Origin: Armatimonadota bacterium
GTDB lineage: Bacteria; Sysuimicrobiota; Sysuimicrobiia; Sysuimicrobiales; Sysuimicrobiaceae
Direction: 5' to 3'
NCBI GenBank assembly: GCA_031432545.1
Contig: JAVKGX010000003.1
Location: 121,861-185,860, forward strand
Length of the DNA stretch: 64,000 nt
The notes beneath the pieces were generated by a model that saw only the letters and a program-made list of their open reading frames with translations, had not been told where the DNA came from and did no database searches. The position numbers were made by a program, and so were the translations under genes. Shown here piece after piece: positions 16,837 to 24,708 of this stretch. Within the stretch, counting starts at the first letter, position 1, and each line of letters opens with the position of its first letter.

Positions 16837-17193
16837 GTGCCCCTTGACTGGGTGTATGTGGCCGTGTTCGCGCTCGTCGGCGCCGCCATGGCAGCCCTCC
16901 CGCTGGCCATCGTTTGGCTGATCGCCCCCCGCAGCCAGTACCCGCAGAAGTTGTTGGCCTACGAATCTGGGATCGTCCCGTTCGGGGAGGCGTGGTCACA
17001 GGTCAACATCCGCTACTACCTGTTCGCATTGATCTTCCTCTTGTTCGACGTTGAGGTGATGTACATCTATCCCTGGGCCGTGGTGCTGCGCAGCTTGGGC
17101 ATGCAGGCGTTCGTGGCGATGGCGATCTTCCTCGTGTTGCTGTTCGTCGGACTGCTCTACGAGTGGAAGAAGGGAGCGCTGGAGTGGGTCTAG
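16837..17193 (+). CDS. nuoA: NADH-quinone oxidoreductase subunit A
   Basis: A 118-aa small membrane subunit of complex I with three helices. Hallmarks are KLLAYESGIVPFGEAWSQV, NIRYYLFALIFLLFDVEVMY and the tail EWKKGALEW. Start: two adjacent GTG codons (16834 and 16837). GGAGG at 16827-16831 is better spaced for 16837 (5 nt), so that is chosen. It is followed directly, with a 10-bp overlap, by nuoH; the usual nuoB, C, D, E, F and G are missing here. Confidence 0.93.
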   Translation: MPLDWVYVAVFALVGAAMAALPLAIVWLIAPRSQYPQKLLAYESGIVPFGEAWSQVNIRYYLFALIFLLFDVEVMYIYPWAVVLRSLGMQAFVAMAIFLVLLFVGLLYEWKKGALEWV

Positions 17194-18200
17194 GACAGGT
17201 CCTGGACGCGCTCTGGCGGATCGACCTCGTCCGCGCCCTGGTCGCGGTGGTGGTGGTCTTTACCTTCATCGCCGTCTTCGTGGCGATGTTTTTGGTCTTG
17301 ATGGAGCGAAAGGTCAGCGCCTGGATCCAGGCACGGATCGGGCCCAAGCACGTGGGGCCGCACGGAACCCTGCAGACCTTGGCCGATACGATCAAGCTGT
17401 TGCAGAAGGAGAACATCGTGCCCGCGCGGGCCGACGTGCTCCTGTTCTCCGTTGCGCCGGTCCTCGTGGCGGTCAGCGGGCTGCTGGCCTACGTGGTGTT
17501 GCCGTGGGGTCCGGGCGTGATCGTGCGCGATTTGAACGTGGGCCTGGTGTATTTCGCCGCGGTGCTGTCGGTCGGCGTCGTCGGGGTGCTGGTCGGCGGG
17601 TGGGCATCGAACAACAAGTACGCGCTGCTGGGTGGTTTACGGTCGGCGGCGCAGATGGTGTCCTACGAGATCCCGCTGGGGCTGGCGATCGCGACGATGG
17701 CAATCCTCACCGGGACGCTGTCGACCGTGCGCATCGTCGAGGCGCAACCGTATCCCTGGTACCTGTACCCCTTTGTGGCGATCAACGCGCTGGTGTTCCT
17801 GACCGCGGCGACGGCCGAGACCAACCGCATCCCGTTCGACCTGCCGGAGGCGGAGTCCGAACTGGTCGCCGGATACTTCTCGGAGTACACGGGCATGCGG
17901 TTCGCGCTCTTTCAGCTGGGCGAGTACGGTTCGCTGTTCGCGAGCTCCGCGCTGTTCGTCACGATGTTCCTCGGCGGCTGGCGTGGCCCGTTCGACCTGC
18001 CGCTGGTCGGACCGGTGGCCAGCGGCGTGTTCTGGTTCCTGTTGAAGAGCTACGCGATCGTGTTCTTCCTGATGTGGGTGCGCTGGACTTATCCACGCTT
18101 TCGGATCGACCAGCTGTTGAACCTTGCGTGGAAGATCTTGATCCCCGTGGGGCTGGTGAACCTGCTGATCGTCGGCTTTTTGGTGGCCCGGTGGGGGTGA
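17184..18200 (+). CDS. nuoH: NADH-quinone oxidoreductase subunit H
   Basis: A 338-aa subunit with eight or nine membrane helices that forms the quinone chamber between the peripheral and membrane arms. Signature stretches are MERKVSAWIQARIGPKHVGP, LADTIKLLQKENIVP, SAAQMVSYEIPLGLA, and the acidic loop ETNRIPFDLPEAESELVAGY. The start is GTG 17184, with AGGGAG 7-8 nt upstream inside the end of nuoA. All residues of the quinone-loop motif are visible, so the subunit looks functional. Confidence 0.95.
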   Translation: MGLGQVLDALWRIDLVRALVAVVVVFTFIAVFVAMFLVLMERKVSAWIQARIGPKHVGPHGTLQTLADTIKLLQKENIVPARADVLLFSVAPVLVAVSGLLAYVVLPWGPGVIVRDLNVGLVYFAAVLSVGVVGVLVGGWASNNKYALLGGLRSAAQMVSYEIPLGLAIATMAILTGTLSTVRIVEAQPYPWYLYPFVAINALVFLTAATAETNRIPFDLPEAESELVAGYFSEYTGMRFALFQLGEYGSLFASSALFVTMFLGGWRGPFDLPLVGPVASGVFWFLLKSYAIVFFLMWVRWTYPRFRIDQLLNLAWKILIPVGLVNLLIVGFLVARWG

Positions 18201-18212
18201 ACGGGGTGGATC

Positions 18213-18707
18213 GTGTCGGGTGAGGTGGTCGCGTTCTACATCCTCGCGGGCATGATCCTCGCCGGCGCACTCATCGTGGTCAACGCGCGCAACATCGTCC
18301 ACGCGGCGGTGTCGCTGATTCCTGTGCTGCTTGGCGTGGCAGGGCTGTACGTGCTGCTGCACGCCGAGTTCGTGGCGGTCGTCCAGATCCTCATCTACGC
18401 CGGGGCGATTACGGTTCTCATCCTGTTCGTGGTGCTGCTGACCGAGGGCGCGACCGGCATCCGTCGGCGCCAGCGCAACGAACAGGTCCCGATGGCCCTG
18501 GCGGCGTCGGGTGTGCTGGCCGCCCTGTTGCTGTGGCTGTACGCACGTACGAGTTGGCCCATGGGGGCCGCACCGCCCCCCGCCTACAACCCCGGCGCGG
18601 TGGGCGAGAGCCTGTTCGGTCCGTACGTCCTGGTCTTCGAGGTCGTCGGCATCGTCATCCTGGCGGCGCTGGTCGGCGCCATCGTCGTGGCGAGGCGCGA
18701 GGCATGA
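18213..18707 (+). CDS. nuoJ: NADH-quinone oxidoreductase subunit J
   Basis: A 164-aa membrane subunit with five helices. NARNIVHAAVSLIPVLLGVAG and the pi-bulge helix VVQILIYAGAITVLILFVVLL are typical. The start is GTG 18213, 12 bp after nuoH. The nuoI gene (two [4Fe-4S] clusters), which normally sits between nuoH and nuoJ, is not there. Confidence 0.94.
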   Translation: MSGEVVAFYILAGMILAGALIVVNARNIVHAAVSLIPVLLGVAGLYVLLHAEFVAVVQILIYAGAITVLILFVVLLTEGATGIRRRQRNEQVPMALAASGVLAALLLWLYARTSWPMGAAPPPAYNPGAVGESLFGPYVLVFEVVGIVILAALVGAIVVARREA

Positions 18708-19012
18708 TCGGCCTCAACCACTACCTGGTCGTCGGCGCACTGCTGTTCGCGATCGGGATGTACGGGGTCCTCACGCGGCGCAACGCGGTTGCCATCCTCA
18801 TGGGGATCGAGTTGATCCTCAACGCGGCCAACATCAACTTCGTCGCGTTCACGAAATTCGTCTCGCCGACGTTTGTCGCCGGCCACATCGCGGCACTGGT
18901 CATCATCACCCTGGCCGCCTGCGAGGCGGTCGTCGGACTGGCGCTGATCCTCAACCTCTACCGGCAGCGTGAGACGATCCAGGTCGACGAGATCAACATC
19001 ATGAAGTGGTAA
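18704..19012 (+). CDS. nuoK: NADH-quinone oxidoreductase subunit K
   Basis: A 102-aa subunit with three helices. The conserved glutamates of the antiporter-like channel are visible in LMGIELILNAANINFVAF and LAACEAVVGLALI. ATG 18704 overlaps the nuoJ stop (ATGA), indicating translational coupling. Confidence 0.95.
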   Translation: MIGLNHYLVVGALLFAIGMYGVLTRRNAVAILMGIELILNAANINFVAFTKFVSPTFVAGHIAALVIITLAACEAVVGLALILNLYRQRETIQVDEINIMKW

Positions 19013-19014
19013 CG

Positions 19015-21096
19015 ATGGGCGCCCTCGCTTGGCTGATCCCGCTGTTTCCGCTGGCTGCCTACGCCGTCCTGATCTTCCGGGGCCGCGCCCTGGGTGACCG
19101 CGCGGCCTTCGTGGCGATCGGAGCGATGTCGGTCTCGACCCTGTTGGCGCTGGCGATCCTGGGCGCGAAGGTCTTCGGCGCCCCGGATTTCGTATGGCGT
19201 GCCGCCTGGGCGGTGGGTGGAGATCGCGAGATCACGATCGGGTTCACGGTGGACAACCTGTCGGCGATCATGACCGCCATGGTCACGTTCGTCGGCACCC
19301 TGATCTTTGTCTACTCGGTCGGTTACATGCACGGAGATCCTTACTACAGTCGCTTCTTCGCTTTCCTGTCGCTGTTCTGCTTCGGGATGCTCACGATGGT
19401 CCTGGCCAACAGCTTCCTGCTGATGCTGATCGGCTGGGAGATCATCGGGCTGTGCTCGTACCTGTTGATCGGGTTCTACTTCCGCCGGAAGTCGGCCAAT
19501 GCGGCGCAGATCAAGGCGTTCATGACCACGCGCGTGGGAGACTTCCTGATGCTGATCGGCATCATGATGGTCTTCTGGCAGTTTGGTACCGTCGACTACC
19601 ACGCGGTGTTCGACGCGATCCGCAAGGGAGGCGAAGGTGCGGCGCGGACGGTGGCGTTGGGAGGCTGGCAGATCCCGCTGGTCACGCTCACAGCGTTGAT
19701 GATCTTCGGCGGCCCGATCGGCAAGAGCGGGCAGTTTCCCCTGCACGTGTGGTTGCCGGACGCGATGGAGGGTCCGACGCCCGTCAGCGCCCTGATCCAC
19801 GCGGCGACGATGGTGGCCGCCGGCGTCTACCTGGTGGGGCGAGCGTACCCGCTGTTCTTCTTTACGCCGCATCACGAGGCGCTGCTGTTCGTGGCATGGA
19901 TCGGCACGATTACGGCGCTGATGGCAGGACTGATTGCGCTGGCGCAGGACGACATCAAGCGCATCCTCGCGTACTCGACGATCAGCCAGCTGGGTTTCAT
20001 GATGGCGGGACTCGGGGTCCTGGGCTACGCGGCCGGTCTGTTTCATCTGCTGACGCACGCTTTCTTCAAGGCGCTGTTGTTTTTGGGCGCCGGCAGCGTG
20101 ATCCACTCGGTGCACACGAACAACATCAAGGAGATGGGCGGGCTGCGCCGCCACATGCCGGTCACCTTTTGGACGTTCGCCGCGGGTTTTTTGGCGCTCG
20201 TGGGAATCTTTCCGTTCGCGGGCTTTTGGAGCAAGGACGAGATCCTACTCGAGGCGTTTCACCACAACCCGGCGATCTACTACGCGCTGACGGCCGGGGC
20301 GTTTCTCACCGCGCTGTACATGTCGCGGCTGATGGCCTACACGTTCTTCGGGGCGTACCGAGGCACGAAGCACCCCGAGTCGGACCCCTGGCTCCCGGAG
20401 GACTACGGCCGGCACTCTTCGCTCCACGGCCCATCCCCCATGGGGCACGGGGCGACGTCCGGTGAGCACCGTCCCCACGAGAGCCCGCGCGTAATGACGG
20501 CGCCGCTCGTCGTGCTCGCAGCCTGCTCGCTCGTCGTCGGGTTTGTCGGTGCCCCCGGGACGTGGGAAAAGGGTTCGTGGATCCACCACTTCCTGGAGTT
20601 CGAGGGGTTTAAGGCGGCCGGGATCGAAGCGCCGGCGTTCTCGTGGCCACTGGCGCTGCGGTCCCTGGCCGCGGCGCTGGCAGGGGTGGGCGTCGCGTGG
20701 GTCGTCTACGGCCTGCGGGTGGTCACCAGCGACCGCATCCGCGCCTGGACGGGCCCCCTGTACGGATTCTTGCGCAACCGCATGTACTTCGACCATGCAT
20801 ACGGCCTCGTCTTCGTGCGCGGCGGCCTCGCACTGGCCAGTTTGGTGCGGATCTTCGACGAGCGTGTCGTCGACGGCATCGTGAACTTCGTCGGCTACCT
20901 GATCGTGGGCATCAGCCGGATCCACCGTTTCTTTGATACCTATGTGGTGGACGGCCTGGTCAATCTGATCGGAGTGCTGACGCGCTGGATCGGCCTGGGG
21001 CTCCGCTACGTGCAGACGGGCCGCGTATACAACTACATCCTCGTGGTGGCCGTGGGCTTGACCGTCGTCGTGATCGTGGGCCTGTGGCGACTGTAG
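19015..21096 (+). CDS. nuoL: NADH-quinone oxidoreductase subunit L
   Basis: A 693-aa antiporter-like proton pump at the distal end of the membrane arm. Signatures are IGWEIIGLCSYLLIGFYF, GPIGKSGQFPLHVWLPDAME, PTPVSALIHAATMVAAGVYL, and STISQLGFMMAGLG. The C-terminal lateral helix region is present (long tail after residue about 500). ATG 19015 is used; the in-frame GTG at 19006 overlaps the nuoK tail. A histidine- and proline-rich cytosolic loop lies near residues 470-495. Confidence 0.95.
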   Translation: MGALAWLIPLFPLAAYAVLIFRGRALGDRAAFVAIGAMSVSTLLALAILGAKVFGAPDFVWRAAWAVGGDREITIGFTVDNLSAIMTAMVTFVGTLIFVYSVGYMHGDPYYSRFFAFLSLFCFGMLTMVLANSFLLMLIGWEIIGLCSYLLIGFYFRRKSANAAQIKAFMTTRVGDFLMLIGIMMVFWQFGTVDYHAVFDAIRKGGEGAARTVALGGWQIPLVTLTALMIFGGPIGKSGQFPLHVWLPDAMEGPTPVSALIHAATMVAAGVYLVGRAYPLFFFTPHHEALLFVAWIGTITALMAGLIALAQDDIKRILAYSTISQLGFMMAGLGVLGYAAGLFHLLTHAFFKALLFLGAGSVIHSVHTNNIKEMGGLRRHMPVTFWTFAAGFLALVGIFPFAGFWSKDEILLEAFHHNPAIYYALTAGAFLTALYMSRLMAYTFFGAYRGTKHPESDPWLPEDYGRHSSLHGPSPMGHGATSGEHRPHESPRVMTAPLVVLAACSLVVGFVGAPGTWEKGSWIHHFLEFEGFKAAGIEAPAFSWPLALRSLAAALAGVGVAWVVYGLRVVTSDRIRAWTGPLYGFLRNRMYFDHAYGLVFVRGGLALASLVRIFDERVVDGIVNFVGYLIVGISRIHRFFDTYVVDGLVNLIGVLTRWIGLGLRYVQTGRVYNYILVVAVGLTVVVIVGLWRL

Positions 21097-21177
21097 CCGG
21101 TCGCGGGTCGAGGAACGGGGTTTGAGGATGCGGTTGGGAGGAAGTGTGCAGGAGATCGCAGCCGAGGAGCCGCGCGC

Positions 21178-22686
21178 ATGCCGATTTTGACCATCACGTT
21201 GTTTTTGCCGTTGCTGGGTGCGTTGGTGGTGCTGTTCTGGCCCAGGGACGATCACGCGAGGATCCGCCGGTTGACACTGGGCTTTTCGATCGCGACGTTC
21301 GTGGCGTCGCTGCTCATCCTCACACAGTTCTCGTTCGGCCAGCGCGGACTGCAGCTGATCGAGCAGGCACCGTGGATCCCGTTCGTCGGCATCCAGTACA
21401 AGGTCGGCGTCGACGGCATGAGCGTGGCGCTGGCGATCATGACGGCGCTGCTGACGGTGATCTCCGTCGTGTACTCCTTCCGCGAGAATCATCGCGTAAA
21501 AGAGTACAATCTGCTGTTTCTGATCCTGGCAACCGGGATGCTCGGCGTCTTCTTCGCGCTGGATTTCTTCCTCTTCTACGTCTTCTGGGAGCTGACGCTG
21601 GTCCCGATGTACTTTCTCATCGGCATCTGGGGAGGGCCGAGGCGGGAGTATGCGGCGATCAAGTTCTTCCTGTACACGCTGGTCGGGTCGTTGGCGATGC
21701 TGCTCGGCATCCTCCTCCTGTACTTCAACCTGCCGCCCGACGGGCGTACGTTCGACGTGGTGCGGATCATCGAGGCCAAGCCCCTGATGGACAAGGGGCT
21801 GGTAGCCCAGCTCGCGTTTTGGGGATTCTTCCTGTCGTTTGCGATCAAAGTGCCGATGTGGCCCTTCCACACGTGGTTGCCGGATGCGCACGTGGAGGCA
21901 CCGACGGCGGGATCGGTGATCCTGGCGGCGGTTCTGCTGAAGCTGGGCACGTACGGGTTCGTGCGGTTCAGCCTGCCGATCTTTCCCGATGTGTTCGCCC
22001 AGCATGCGTGGTTCATCGCCGTCCTGGGCGTCATTGGGGTGATCTACGGTGCCCTCGTGGCAATGGCGCAGACCGACCTGAAGAAGCTCGTCGCGTACTC
22101 CTCGGTCAACCACATGGGCTATGTGATGCTGGCGATCGCGGCGGCGGCCGCCGCGTACGGACGCCCCGAGCTGGCGAACGCGGCGGCCACGGCGCTGAAC
22201 GGCGCGACGATGGAGATGCTCGCGCACGGCGTGATCACCGGCGCCCTGTTCTTGATCGTGGGCGTCATCTATGACGACCGCACGCACACGCGGGGTGTGG
22301 ACGACTTCGGGGGCCTGTGGGCGGTGCTGCCGAAGTACGGAGCCGTCACGATCACCGCCATGTTCGCCTCCCTGGGCCTTCCCGGACTAATGGGTTTCGT
22401 CGCGGAGTTTCTGATCTTCGTCGGCGCGTTCAGCATCTTCCCGATCCTCACCGCCCTCTCGGCGCTGGGCATCATCATCACCGCGGCGTTCTTTCTGTGG
22501 ACGATCCAGCGGATCTTCTTGGGGTCGATCAACCCGAAGTGGGCGAATCTGCCGGACCTGGATCGCCGTGAGTCGTGGTCGTTGGTGCCGCTGGTGGTCC
22601 TGATGATCGTCTTCGGCGTGTATCCGAAGCCGCTGCTGGAACTGATCAACCTGACGTCCAGCCACGTCGTGGCGATGTTGCGATGA
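21178..22686 (+). CDS. nuoM: NADH-quinone oxidoreductase subunit M
   Basis: A 502-aa antiporter-like proton-pumping subunit with about 14 helices. Signatures are VFWELTLVPMYFLIGIWGG, FAIKVPMWPFHTWLPDAHVE, APTAGSVILAAVLLKLGTYG, and SSVNHMGYVMLAIA. It follows nuoL after 81 nt of non-coding sequence and overlaps nuoN by 4 bp. Channel glutamate and lysine positions look intact. Confidence 0.95.
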   Translation: MPILTITLFLPLLGALVVLFWPRDDHARIRRLTLGFSIATFVASLLILTQFSFGQRGLQLIEQAPWIPFVGIQYKVGVDGMSVALAIMTALLTVISVVYSFRENHRVKEYNLLFLILATGMLGVFFALDFFLFYVFWELTLVPMYFLIGIWGGPRREYAAIKFFLYTLVGSLAMLLGILLLYFNLPPDGRTFDVVRIIEAKPLMDKGLVAQLAFWGFFLSFAIKVPMWPFHTWLPDAHVEAPTAGSVILAAVLLKLGTYGFVRFSLPIFPDVFAQHAWFIAVLGVIGVIYGALVAMAQTDLKKLVAYSSVNHMGYVMLAIAAAAAAYGRPELANAAATALNGATMEMLAHGVITGALFLIVGVIYDDRTHTRGVDDFGGLWAVLPKYGAVTITAMFASLGLPGLMGFVAEFLIFVGAFSIFPILTALSALGIIITAAFFLWTIQRIFLGSINPKWANLPDLDRRESWSLVPLVVLMIVFGVYPKPLLELINLTSSHVVAMLR

Positions 22687-24137
22687 ACCCCGCCGACCTC
22701 CGCTGGATCGTCCCCGAGATGGTCGTAGCCGGCCTGGCGGTCGTCCTGCTCGTGGCCGATGTGTTCCTGCCCAAGGAACACAAGCGGCTGGTGGGCACCT
22801 TCGCCCTGCTGGGGCTGATCCCGGCGGTCGTCGCCTCCGGCCTGCTGCTGGGAACCCTTCGTGCCGCCGGCCTGGACGGCGTCCGCATCTTCGCCGACAC
22901 CTACACCGTCGACACGTTCGCCGTGTACTTCAAGTTCATCGCGCTGATCGCGACGGCGCTGGTGATCCTCGTCGGCATGGACTACTTCCCCGGGCGGACG
23001 GCCTACGTGGCCGAGACCCACGTGATGCTCGTGTTCACCTGTTTGGGCTTGATGCTTATGGCGGGGGCGTCCGACCTGATTCTGCTGCTGCTGAGCATCG
23101 AGTTCGTCTCGCTGGCCTCCTACCTGCTGGCCGGGTACCTGAAGGCGGACCCCAAGAGCAACGAGGCGGGTGCCAAGTACTTCCTGTACGGGGCGGCGAC
23201 GACCGGCGTGATGTTCTACGGTTTCTCGCTGCTGTATGGCCTGACCGGTTCCATGAGCCTGTATCACATCGCCGATCGGCTGGGGGAGGCCGGGCCGCTG
23301 GCCTACGCCGCGGTTGCGATGGTGCTGGTGGGCTTTGGGTTCAAGATCTCGATGGTGCCCTTCCACCAGTGGACCCCGGACGTCTACGAAGGCGCACCGA
23401 CGCCGGTCACGGCGTACTTTTCGGTCGGACCCAAGGCCGCCGGTTTCGCCGTCCTGCTGCGGACGCTGGTCGTCGCCATACCGACCCCGCAGATCGATTG
23501 GACATTGCTGATCGCCGTCCTGGCCGCGCTGTCGATGACGGTCGGCAACCTGCTGGCGCTGGTGCAGCGCAACATGAAACGCATGCTCGCCTACTCCAGC
23601 ATCTCCCACGCCGGCTTTTTGCTGATCGGCGTCGCGGCCTGGGAGTCGGCGTGGGCGCGGCCGGGCCTGCTCGTCTACCTGCTGGCCTACCTGTTCACGA
23701 ACCTGGGAGCGTTCTTCGCCGCGATCGTCGCCGCGGAGGCGACCGGCTCCGACGAGATCCCCGACCACGCCGGGCTCAGCCGCCGCGCGCCCTGGGTCGC
23801 CTTCGCCATGGCGGTCTTCATGCTGTCGCTGACCGGGATACCGCCTACGGCGGGGTTCTTCGGAAAATTCTATCTGTTCGCCGCGGCGGTGGACGGCGGG
23901 TTGCTCTGGCTGGCGGTCGTCGGTGTCGTCAACAGCGTGGTTTCTCTGTATTACTACGTGGGGGTCATCCGGGCGATGTACCTGATGCCTCCCCCGGTGG
24001 CGGCTCCCGTCACGGAGACGCCCGGACTGCGGGCGGGGCTGGCGGTCGCCCTGACCGGGACGCTCGTCATCGGCCTGTACCCGCAGCCGTTCTTGCTGCT
24101 CATAGACTCCGCGAGACGACTGTTGGCCGGCCCCTGA
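22683..24137 (+). CDS. nuoN: NADH-quinone oxidoreductase subunit N
   Basis: A 484-aa antiporter-like subunit, last gene of the nuo cluster. ATG 22683 overlaps the nuoM stop (ATGA). Signatures are LLSIEFVSLASYLLAGYLKA, GFGFKISMVPFHQWTPDVYE, APTPVTAYFSVGPKAAGFAV, YSSISHAGFLLIGVA, and LTGIPPTAGFFGKFYLFA. With A, H, J, K, L and M it completes the full set of seven membrane subunits. Confidence 0.95.
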   Translation: MNPADLRWIVPEMVVAGLAVVLLVADVFLPKEHKRLVGTFALLGLIPAVVASGLLLGTLRAAGLDGVRIFADTYTVDTFAVYFKFIALIATALVILVGMDYFPGRTAYVAETHVMLVFTCLGLMLMAGASDLILLLLSIEFVSLASYLLAGYLKADPKSNEAGAKYFLYGAATTGVMFYGFSLLYGLTGSMSLYHIADRLGEAGPLAYAAVAMVLVGFGFKISMVPFHQWTPDVYEGAPTPVTAYFSVGPKAAGFAVLLRTLVVAIPTPQIDWTLLIAVLAALSMTVGNLLALVQRNMKRMLAYSSISHAGFLLIGVAAWESAWARPGLLVYLLAYLFTNLGAFFAAIVAAEATGSDEIPDHAGLSRRAPWVAFAMAVFMLSLTGIPPTAGFFGKFYLFAAAVDGGLLWLAVVGVVNSVVSLYYYVGVIRAMYLMPPPVAAPVTETPGLRAGLAVALTGTLVIGLYPQPFLLLIDSARRLLAGP

Positions 24138-24296
24138 CCGACCCTGGATTCCGGGGGGCTTTGCTGGTAGGATGAGGGGAGGAAGCGGTACCCTGACGCC
24201 GGGGGCGGTGGGCGGGGGCCGCTTCTCGCATGGTCAGGCCTTCCCCAACCGACAGCACAGCCGAGTATCCTGGGATCGGAGTTCGGAGGCACCGCC

Positions 24297-24668
24297 ATGG
24301 CAGAGGGCCGCGCGCACCAGTCCAGGCCGAACATCTTGCAGTTGATCGCCCAGAGGGAACAGGAGCTCGAACAGCAACTCGCCCAGGCCAAAGCGGAGGC
24401 CGAGCGGATCGTCGCCGAAGCGCACGCGGAGGCCGAGCGGATCCGCGAGCGCGCGCGCCGGCAGGTCGCTGAACTCCAGCGCGAAGCGGAGCGGCGCGGC
24501 CGCGAGGAGGCACGGGCGATCGAAGAGGAGGTCGTGCGGCGCGCGCAGGAGGAGGCCGAGCGCATTCGCGAGCGCGCGCAGGAACGGTTCGAGGAAGCCG
24601 TGCGTACGGTCGTGCAGGCGGTGCTGCGCGGGCTCGACGAGCAGGCGGCCGAGCGCGGCGACGGGTGA
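24297..24668 (+). CDS. atpH: V/A-type ATPase peripheral stalk subunit G/H
   Basis: A 123-aa protein that is almost entirely charged coiled coil (residues about 15-115, repeating A-E-A-E-R-I and R-E-R-A patterns). It forms the peripheral stalk heterodimer with subunit E. It is the first gene of a nine-gene operon whose order G/H-I-K-E-C-F-A-B-D equals that of Thermus. Coiled-coil sequence alone would not prove the function; position does. ATG 24297 follows 159 nt after nuoN. That gap holds no gene, and I saw no convincing promoter in it. Confidence 0.85.
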   Translation: MAEGRAHQSRPNILQLIAQREQELEQQLAQAKAEAERIVAEAHAEAERIRERARRQVAELQREAERRGREEARAIEEEVVRRAQEEAERIRERAQERFEEAVRTVVQAVLRGLDEQAAERGDG

Positions 24669-24708
24669 GGGCGTTGGGCGGACGCGCGCCCGAGCGGGTG
24701 GTGATCGG

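Noticed and set aside
24138-24296. Promoter for the V/A-ATPase operon (TATCCT at 24266)
   Set aside because: No acceptable -35 at 16-18 bp; not distinguishable from chance.
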